From positions 1 to 10,427 of the forward strand of contig VAYK01000003.1 of assembly GCA_005884985.1 (NCBI GenBank): a stretch of DNA of 10,427 nucleotides, read 5' to 3'. Shown in pieces: positions 5,634 to 10,427 of the stretch; position 1 is the first letter of the stretch; each line of letters starts with the position of its first letter. A program made the position numbers and the translations under genes. The notes beneath the pieces were generated by a model that saw only the letters and a list, made by a program, of their open reading frames with translations, did no database searches and was not told the origin of the DNA. The stretch is from Actinomycetota bacterium. GTDB lineage: Bacteria; Actinomycetota; Thermoleophilia; Solirubrobacterales; 70-9.

Positions 5634-6598
5634 GCGCGGAGGCCCAAACCGAAGCGTCTCGGATGCCCAACGCCGAGGCCCTCGCCGATTTCCTCCGCCG
5701 CATGCGGCTCGGGATCGAGGATGGCCTCGATCCCCGGAACGCGGCTCAGCGGGCCGCGGTGGAGCTCCCCAGGACCGTGCGCGACGCGGTCGAGCGTCTG
5801 TCGCAGCGGCTGCGTGGAGAGTACGACGAGGACGAGTGGGGCTTCGACGAGCAGTTCGCCGAGGCGGTCTATCCGTTGTTCGAGTTCCTCTACGCCACCT
5901 GGTGGCGGGTGGAGGCCGACGGCGTCCGCCACGTGCCCTCGCATGGGAGGGCGCTATTGGTCTCCAACCACGGAGGCTCGCTGTTCCCCTTCGACGCCTC
6001 GATGATCCTCGGCGCGATCATGAAGGAGCATCCGCTGCCGCGCTGGGCGCGCTTCCTGGTCCTCGACTGGGCGTTCGTGGTGCCGTTCATCTCCACCTTC
6101 ATGCGCCGGGTGGGGGGCGTTCCGGCAAGCCCCCACAACGCCGCGCGCCTGTTGGAGCAGGACGAGTTGGTGATGGCCTTTCCGGAGGGGGCCAAGGGAA
6201 CCGGCAAGCCGTTCTCGGATCGCTACCGGCTGCAGCGCTTCGGGCGGGGCGGGTTCGTCGAGGTCGCCTTGCGAACCGGGGCGCCGATCGTTCCGGTGGC
6301 GGTGGTGGGGGCGGAGGAGATCTATCCAAAGCTGGCCGACGCGAAGCCGCTGGCCCGGGCGATCGGCGCCCCGTTCGTGCCGATCACGCCGACCTTCCCG
6401 TGGCTCGGGCCGCTGGGCTTGATCCCGCTTCCCTCCCGCTGGCGGATCGAGTTCTGCGAGCCGGTCGACCTCTCCGAGCACGGACCCGACGCCGCCCACG
6501 ATCAGCGCCTCTTGTTCGACATCTCGGAGCAGGTGAGGGAGACGATCCAGGAGAAGCTGTACGAGAACCTGGTGAAGCGCGGCTCGACGTTCGTGTAG
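5630..6598 (+). CDS. Lysophospholipid-type acyltransferase (PlsC/LPLAT superfamily)
   Basis: A 322-residue protein from GTG 5630, overlapping the SDR stop (GTGA), so probably translationally coupled. After a charged N-terminal helical region (1-75), the acyltransferase domain spans about 88-285. It has the motif-I-like NHGGSLFPFD (H114, D122), a longer spacing than canonical HX4D but typical of this subfamily, and FPEGAKGTGKPF (184-195), the glycerolipid acyltransferase block. VPVAVVG (221-227) matches the last conserved strand. The reaction is expected to be acyl transfer to a lysophospholipid, glycerol-3-phosphate-derived or other lipid acceptor at the inner membrane face. There is no clear multi-pass membrane region, but residues 145-165 are hydrophobic. 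The mycobacterial counterpart I recall is Rv0502. The acceptor cannot be told from sequence. Confidence 0.9.
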   Translation: MSAEAQTEASRMPNAEALADFLRRMRLGIEDGLDPRNAAQRAAVELPRTVRDAVERLSQRLRGEYDEDEWGFDEQFAEAVYPLFEFLYATWWRVEADGVRHVPSHGRALLVSNHGGSLFPFDASMILGAIMKEHPLPRWARFLVLDWAFVVPFISTFMRRVGGVPASPHNAARLLEQDELVMAFPEGAKGTGKPFSDRYRLQRFGRGGFVEVALRTGAPIVPVAVVGAEEIYPKLADAKPLARAIGAPFVPITPTFPWLGPLGLIPLPSRWRIEFCEPVDLSEHGPDAAHDQRLLFDISEQVRETIQEKLYENLVKRGSTFV

Positions 6599-6641
6599 GC
6601 GCCCCATTCCCACGGGTCGGTGCTCGCCGAGAAAGTGGCAA

Positions 6642-6659
6642 TAGACTCCAGCCAGCATG
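6642..6659 (+). promoter_or_regulatory. Candidate -10 box for leaderless transcription of the SCP-2-like gene
   Basis: TAGACT (6642-6647) matches TANNNT and ends 9 bases before ATG 6657. No Shine-Dalgarno is present. This arrangement is typical of leaderless mRNAs in actinobacteria, with transcription starting at or next to the A of ATG. No good -35 was seen. Confidence 0.5.
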
Positions 6660-7097
6660 GTGACGGTGGAGGCAACGCGCAGCCCGAACGTCTCCGTGAC
6701 CGAGTTCCGGGAGCTGCTCGACGAAGCGCTTTCCGAGCTCGACACCGACGAGAAGACGGGCCCGCTGCTGCGCGCAGCCGGCTTGCGGACGCGCTTCGAC
6801 TTCCCGGACCTCGGGATGGTGCTGAACGTCGCCACCAGCGAGGAGCCGGGTCACCACCTGCGCTGGGAGTTCTCGGACGCGGTGGATTGGGAGCCGAAGC
6901 TGACCTTCAGCATGGACTCGCAGATCGCCAACGCCTACCTCCAGGGTAAGGAGAGCCTGGCGATAGCCATCGCGCGGGGACGGGTTCGCTACAAAGGCGA
7001 CACGCGATGCGCCCTCCTCTACGTACCTGCCCTGCGCCTCGTGGTCGGGCCGTACCGGCGGCTCGTCCGCCGGGAATACCCTCACCTGCTCGTCTAA
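6657..7097 (+). CDS. SCP-2 sterol-transfer-like lipid-binding protein
   Basis: A 146-residue protein. The C-terminal two thirds fit the SCP-2 fold: a strand pair around 68-84 (LRWEF, LTFSMDS), then the characteristic MDSQIANAYLQGKESLAIAI (82-101) and GRVRYKGD (103-110), where SCP-2 proteins have a helix and a Gly-x-(I/V)-x-x-x-G-D turn. The last 30 residues are hydrophobic and basic. The family carries or presents lipids in a hydrophobic tunnel without catalysis. It follows the acyltransferase after 58 bases, and the candidate leaderless promoter suggests it can be transcribed on its own. A lipid ligand related to the neighbouring acyltransferase is an inference. ATG 6657 is preferred over GTG 6660 because of the -10 spacing, but the difference is one residue. 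Confidence 0.75.
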   Translation: MVTVEATRSPNVSVTEFRELLDEALSELDTDEKTGPLLRAAGLRTRFDFPDLGMVLNVATSEEPGHHLRWEFSDAVDWEPKLTFSMDSQIANAYLQGKESLAIAIARGRVRYKGDTRCALLYVPALRLVVGPYRRLVRREYPHLLV

Positions 7098-7390
7098 CGC
7101 ACCTGTCGCTCGGCGGGGCGGAACGGCGCCGGCGTTGGCATGCCGAACGCATGTTTGATTGCCGAAGCCGTCGAGGGGGCATAGCCTGGCCGTTGATAGA
7201 AGACAGGCCGCGTGGGCACCCGCCCGCCCGTCCCGCGGCGACTGGGGCGGTGGCAAGGACCCGCGAGGCGCACACCGCCGTAGGCCGACGCAGCGGGCCG
7301 TTAGCCCGCCGAGCGACGGGGAAGCGCGAGCCCGGTCGCTCTATCTATGGGCCGATCCGGCTCGCGGGGGGCGCCAAATAGGATCGAGCG
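7098..7390. other. Gene-free region of 293 bases with several inverted repeats
   Basis: No ORF with protein-like composition is seen on either strand. Structures seen are an interrupted palindrome GCGTTGGC/GCC-G-AACGC (7132-7150), which could end transcription of the SCP-2-like gene though it lacks a T run, and GCCTG/CAGGC (7184-7188 with 7204-7208). There is also a 7-bp stem GGCGGTG/CACCGCC (7246-7252 with 7273-7279) and GCGGGC-CGTTA-GCCCGC (7293-7309). I do not recognise RNase P, tmRNA, SRP RNA or a known riboswitch here. A small RNA or structured leader is possible but unproven. Confidence 0.4.
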
Positions 7391-7393
7391 GTG
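7379..7393 (+). promoter_or_regulatory. Candidate -10 box for leaderless transcription of the adenylate cyclase gene
   Basis: TAGGAT (7379-7384) fits TANNNT and ends 6 bases before GTG 7391. No Shine-Dalgarno precedes the GTG. The layout is the same as at the SCP-2-like and tilS genes in this window. Confidence 0.5.
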
Positions 7394-8587
7394 GCAGACG
7401 ACCTGATCTCGCTGAACGAGGCTGCGCGGATCGCGGGCGTCGCCCCGTCGACCTTGCAGCGCTGGGCCCGTGCGGGGGTGATCCCGGTGAAGCAGGGCCA
7501 GTGGACGACGGCCGCCGCCGCCCAGGCGCGGGTGGTCGGGCGAATGCGCGAGCGCGGTCACTCGCTCGACGAGCTCCGGCGCGCGGTTCGGGAGGGTCGG
7601 CTGGCATTCGGCTACGTGGAGGACCTGCTTCCCGGAAGGGAGCGGGCTCTGACCCGCGAGCAGGCCGCCGAGCGGGCCGGCCTCGAGGAAGCGCTGATCG
7701 AGCGGATGATGGCCCTGCTCGGAACGCCCACGGCGGTCGAGGGCACGCTCAACGACCAGGACGCTGTTGCGATGGAGTGGATAGCCGACGTGCTTCGCGC
7801 CGGCTTCCCCCTGGTCGCGCTGCTGCAACTGATCAGGGTCTACGCCCAATCGATCCGGAAGATCGCCGAGGCCGAGGTGCGCCTATTCCATCTCTACGTC
7901 CACGAGCCGCTGATCCGCCAGGGTGTGGACGCGTTGCAGATGGCCGAGGAGATGGAGGGGCTGGCGCGCGACCTCCTCCCGCTCACCTCGCCGCTGATGG
8001 AGTACATCCACCAGCGCTACCTGCGCTTCTATATAGAGCAGGACGTCGTCGGGCACATGGAGGCGGAGCTCGGTCCCCAGCGGCAGCTGGGGCGGGTGCA
8101 GATGGCGTTCTGCTTCGTCGACCTGACGGGGTTTACTCGCTACACCGAGGAGGAGGGCGACGAGGAAGCCTTCGACCTCGTCGAGCGCTTTGTGGAGACC
8201 GTCGAGGCCACCCTGCCTGCCGAGGCAACGATCGTGAAGACCATCGGGGACGAGGTGATGATCGTCTCCCGCGATCCGGTGACGCTCACCGAGTGGGCGG
8301 TGGGCTTCCTGGCGTTGTTCCAGGAACGCCCCCAGCCGAGGGTCGGCGTGCACTACGGGCGCGCGGTCTACCGCGATGGCGACTACTTCGGCACCGAGGT
8401 AAACCTGGCCCACCGCGTGGTCGCCCGCGCCCAGGGCGGCGAGGTGATGGTCACCACCTCGGTCGTCGATGGGATCGGCAAGTCCAACTACCTGGAGTTC
8501 GACCCGATCGGTGAGGTCGACTTGAAGGGCTTTCCCGAGCCGGTGGACCTGTTCGTGGCGCGGCCCCGGGAGCCCGTAGACGCCTGA
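7391..8587 (+). CDS. Class III adenylate cyclase with MerR-like HTH and Rv1264-type regulatory domain
   Basis: A 398-residue protein from GTG 7391. Residues 5-75 resemble a MerR-family winged helix: LNEAARIAGVAPSTLQRWARAG (8-29), the basic wing, then RMRERGHSLDELRRAV. Residues about 85-225 match the adenylate cyclase regulatory domain known from pH-sensing mycobacterial Rv1264 (LTREQAAERAG, ALLGTP, IRVYAQSIRKIAEAE, YLRFYIEQDVVGHME). Residues 236-390 are the class III catalytic domain with every canonical residue: metal Asp D244 (CFVDLTGFT) and D287 (TIGDEVM), adenine-selecting K283 and D331, and transition-state N338 and R342 (NLAHR). The D244-K283 spacing equals that I recall for Rv1264. It should make cAMP from ATP as a dimer in the cytoplasm. 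No membrane segment is seen. The N-terminal HTH suggests DNA or protein contact in addition to cyclase control, which is inference. Confidence 0.92.
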   Translation: MADDLISLNEAARIAGVAPSTLQRWARAGVIPVKQGQWTTAAAAQARVVGRMRERGHSLDELRRAVREGRLAFGYVEDLLPGRERALTREQAAERAGLEEALIERMMALLGTPTAVEGTLNDQDAVAMEWIADVLRAGFPLVALLQLIRVYAQSIRKIAEAEVRLFHLYVHEPLIRQGVDALQMAEEMEGLARDLLPLTSPLMEYIHQRYLRFYIEQDVVGHMEAELGPQRQLGRVQMAFCFVDLTGFTRYTEEEGDEEAFDLVERFVETVEATLPAEATIVKTIGDEVMIVSRDPVTLTEWAVGFLALFQERPQPRVGVHYGRAVYRDGDYFGTEVNLAHRVVARAQGGEVMVTTSVVDGIGKSNYLEFDPIGEVDLKGFPEPVDLFVARPREPVDA

Positions 8588-8626
8588 CAAGATCACCTAC
8601 GAATGAAGATCCGCGGGCACGGGTCG

Positions 8627-8642
8627 TAAGATCGCGCCCATG
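8627..8642 (+). promoter_or_regulatory. Candidate -10 box for leaderless transcription of tilS
   Basis: TAAGAT (8627-8632) fits TANNNT and ends 7 bases before ATG 8640. No Shine-Dalgarno precedes the start. It lies in the 52-base gap after the cyclase gene, so tilS-hpt probably has its own promoter. Confidence 0.55.
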
Positions 8643-9998
8643 GGGTCCGTGGGCAAGGAGGATGCGCTTGGCGCCCTGGCCGAGGTGGTGCGTCGCAGCG
8701 GACTCGTCGACGCCATCTCCTCCGGCGTCGTCCTCGTCTCGGGCGGTGCCGATTCCGCCTGCGCGGCCGCCGGCCTTTCCCGTGCGATCGGGCCGGCGAG
8801 CGTGCACGCGCTGCATGTCAATTACGGCATTCGCGAGTCAGCGGATCGCGACGAGCGCGTTTGCCGCGACCTCTGCTCCAAGCTTCGCATCGACCTGCAC
8901 ATCGAGCGGCCGAAGGACCTGGCGGGAAACCTCCAGGCCGCAGCGCGGGATACGCGATACGCCGCTGCCGAGCAGCTTCGCGCGCGCACGGGCAGCCACT
9001 GGATCGCGACCGGCCAGACGCGGACCGACCTTGCCGAGACGGTGCTGTACCGCCTCGCAGTCTCGCCGGGAACCAGGGCGCTCCGCGGCCTGCCGGCACG
9101 GAGCGGCCGGGTGGTGCGGCCGCTGCTCGAGCTCGAGCGTGCCGAGACGCGCCGCCTCGCAGCCCAGGCGGGCCTGCCATTCGCCGACGATGAGACCAAC
9201 CTCGAGCTCGACTACGCCCGCAACCGGGTGCGCGCCGAGGTGCTGCCGGCGCTGCACGAGTTGAGCCCGGCGGCCGAGCGGAACATCGCCGAGACCCAGG
9301 CCGAGCTGGTCGAGGAGGCGCATCTCCTGGAGCGGGTCGTGCTCGAGGCACTCGAGGCGGCAGGGGCCAGCGCCGGCGCTGTGGCGATCCGGGCCGACGC
9401 GCTGGAGGGCTCGGAGCCCGCCTTACGCCGCCTCGTGCTGCGGGCGCTCGCCGAGCGCGCCACCGGTCGCGCCGTCCCGCTCGGACGGCGGCGCGCGGCC
9501 GAGATCGTCCGCCTCGCGGCCCTTCCCGAGGGTGGCGAGGTCGACCTCGGCCACGGCGTGCGGGCCATCTGCGAGCACGGGCTGATCCGCTTCGTGGGCT
9601 CCTCGGAGGCCGACGCCGCACCGAAGCCGGTCTCGCTAAGGGTCCCCGGGAGCTGCCACTTCGGGCGCTGGGAGGTTCGCGCGGAGGTCCGGCCGGGCCC
9701 GGTGGAGCCGGCGGGCCCGGACCTGGCGACGCTCGACGCCGACGCGCTCGGCGAAGAGCTGCTCGTGCGCACATGGAGAGAGGGCGACCGCATGCGGCCG
9801 CTCGGCATGGATGGCACCAAGAGCCTCCAGGACCTGTTCACCGACCGCGGGGTGCCCCGCTCGTTGCGACATCGCCTGCCCGTGGTGACGGCGGCCGGTC
9901 ACGTCGTCTGGGTCGCCGGCGTGGCCGTCTCGGAGGACTTCCGCCTGGGCCCCCAGGCCCGCGAGATCGCCGTCCTAACGGCGTGCGTCCTGGATTGA
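8640..9998 (+). CDS. tilS: tRNA(Ile)-lysidine synthase TilS
   Basis: A 452-residue protein that attaches lysine to C34 of the CAU-anticodon tRNA-Ile using ATP, changing its reading from AUG to AUA. The PP-loop SGGADS is at 34-39. HALHVNYGIRE (57-67), ATGQTRTDLAETVLYRL (123-139), RPLLELER (160-167) and DETNLELDYARNRVRAEVLP (184-203) are the expected N-type ATPase landmarks. The C-terminal TilS domain has WREGDRMRPLGM (379-390), KSLQDLFTDRGVPRSLR (394-410) and VVWVAGVAVSEDFRL (422-436). Length is normal for full-length TilS. ATG 8640 is favoured by the TAAGAT box 7 bases upstream. GTG 8649 would be an alternative. The stop overlaps the hpt start by one base, the widespread bacterial tilS-hpt arrangement. 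Confidence 0.96.
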   Translation: MGSVGKEDALGALAEVVRRSGLVDAISSGVVLVSGGADSACAAAGLSRAIGPASVHALHVNYGIRESADRDERVCRDLCSKLRIDLHIERPKDLAGNLQAAARDTRYAAAEQLRARTGSHWIATGQTRTDLAETVLYRLAVSPGTRALRGLPARSGRVVRPLLELERAETRRLAAQAGLPFADDETNLELDYARNRVRAEVLPALHELSPAAERNIAETQAELVEEAHLLERVVLEALEAAGASAGAVAIRADALEGSEPALRRLVLRALAERATGRAVPLGRRRAAEIVRLAALPEGGEVDLGHGVRAICEHGLIRFVGSSEADAAPKPVSLRVPGSCHFGRWEVRAEVRPGPVEPAGPDLATLDADALGEELLVRTWREGDRMRPLGMDGTKSLQDLFTDRGVPRSLRHRLPVVTAAGHVVWVAGVAVSEDFRLGPQAREIAVLTACVLD

Positions 9999-10427
9999 TG
10001 AACGATTCGGCGATCGGCGAGGTGCTGGTCCCGAGCGAGGATCTGCAGCGCCGCATCGCCGAGCTCGGCGCCGAGATCAGCCGCGACTACGAGGGGCGCG
10101 ACCTGGTGATGATCGGCGTGCTGAAGGGAGCGGTCCTGTTCATCGCCGATCTGATGCGGCAGCTGACCGTGCCCTGCGAGGTCGACTTCATGGCCGTCTC
10201 GAGCTACGGCTCCTCGACCGACTCCTCGGGCGTGGTTCGGATCCTCAAGGACCTCGAGGCCCCGATCGAGGGTCGCGACGTCCTGATCGTCGAGGACATC
10301 ATCGACTCGGGGCTGACGCTGCAGTATCTGCTGCGCAACCTTCGTGCCCGAACCCCCGGCTCGCTCGAGGTCTGCGCGCTGCTCACCAAGCCGGCTCGGC
10401 GTCGGGTCGAGCTGCCGATCCGCTACG
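9998..10427 (+). CDS. hpt: Hypoxanthine-guanine phosphoribosyltransferase (3' end outside window)
   Basis: The ATG at 9998 shares its A with the tilS TGA stop. 143 codons are visible of a family normally near 180 residues, and the frame is open to the window edge. The enzyme salvages hypoxanthine and guanine to IMP and GMP with PRPP in the cytoplasm. Landmarks are IGVLKGA (39-45), the flexible-loop VSSYGSST (67-74), the PRPP-binding signature VLIVEDIIDSGLTL (95-108) with its acidic pair E99-D100, and the purine-contacting Lys K131 in LLTKPARR. The next gene in many bacteria is ftsH, which cannot be seen here. Confidence 0.95.
   Translation, partial: MNDSAIGEVLVPSEDLQRRIAELGAEISRDYEGRDLVMIGVLKGAVLFIADLMRQLTVPCEVDFMAVSSYGSSTDSSGVVRILKDLEAPIEGRDVLIVEDIIDSGLTLQYLLRNLRARTPGSLEVCALLTKPARRRVELPIRY

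Noticed and set aside
5407..6663. 418-codon plus-strand frame spanning the SDR end and the acyltransferase
   Set aside because: Arg/Gly-rich shadow of the SDR and the PlsC-type acyltransferase, which have conserved motifs in their own frames.
7098..7390. RNase P RNA, tmRNA or a known riboswitch
   Set aside because: None of the conserved blocks I know (for example the RNase P GAGGAAAGTCC-type core or a tmRNA 3' T-arm with CCA) is present.
7159..8514. 451-codon plus-strand frame across the intergenic region and the cyclase
   Set aside because: Shadow of the cyclase gene; Arg/Gly/Pro-rich without domains, while the cyclase frame has all catalytic residues.
1..10427. CRISPR array, insertion sequence, prophage or tRNA gene
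   Set aside because: No regularly spaced direct repeats, transposase or integrase motifs, terminal inverted repeats or tRNA cloverleaf were seen on either strand.

Overview
The window is about 10.4 kb of very GC-rich DNA. It has actinobacterial features: GTG and TTG starts, stop/start overlaps, TANNNT boxes a few bases upstream of starts, and a tilS-hpt pair. I infer an actinobacterium, possibly of the Thermoleophilia (Solirubrobacterales/Gaiellales) type. The class is a judgement from gene content, not a measurement.

Left part (1-3780), cell wall. The window opens inside a ydaO-type (cyclic di-AMP) riboswitch at about 1-141. It leads into a TTG-started gene for a small secreted protein (159-752). 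Converging on it with a 7-base gap is a long minus-strand gene (3652 down to 760) for a secreted lytic transglycosylase. That protein carries a lytic transglycosylase domain, an M23-like domain with its zinc ligands replaced, a weak M15-like stretch and a C-terminal domain. The C-terminal domain is clearly homologous to nearly the whole of the small riboswitch-controlled protein, so the two genes are tail-to-tail paralogues over that domain. The long gene is interrupted by an apparent one-base frame change in its glycine/proline linker. Its signal peptide (from 3652) and its enzymatic part (frame ending at 760) therefore lie in different frames.

Middle part (3781-7097), lipid or granule genes. 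After a regulatory intergenic region come two small helical, phasin-like proteins. The first has a damaged or unresolved start. The second is built of 11-residue repeats with a Lys-Pro tail. They are followed with no gap by an extended-SDR epimerase-like protein lacking the usual YxxxK pair and a PlsC/LPLAT-type acyltransferase overlapping it by GTGA. A separately promoted SCP-2-like lipid-carrier protein comes next. The epimerase-acyltransferase order matches a pair I recall from mycobacteria (Rv0501-Rv0502). A shared role in granule or membrane lipid metabolism is inferred.

Right part (7098-10427), signalling and housekeeping. A 293-base gene-free stretch with several inverted repeats precedes a class III adenylate cyclase. 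All six canonical catalytic residues are present, an Rv1264-type regulatory domain precedes the catalytic domain, and a MerR-like helix-turn-helix sits at the N-terminus. Next is tilS (tRNA-Ile lysidine synthase), overlapped by one base by hpt (hypoxanthine phosphoribosyltransferase), which runs off the right edge. No rRNA, tRNA, CRISPR array, transposase or phage gene was seen.
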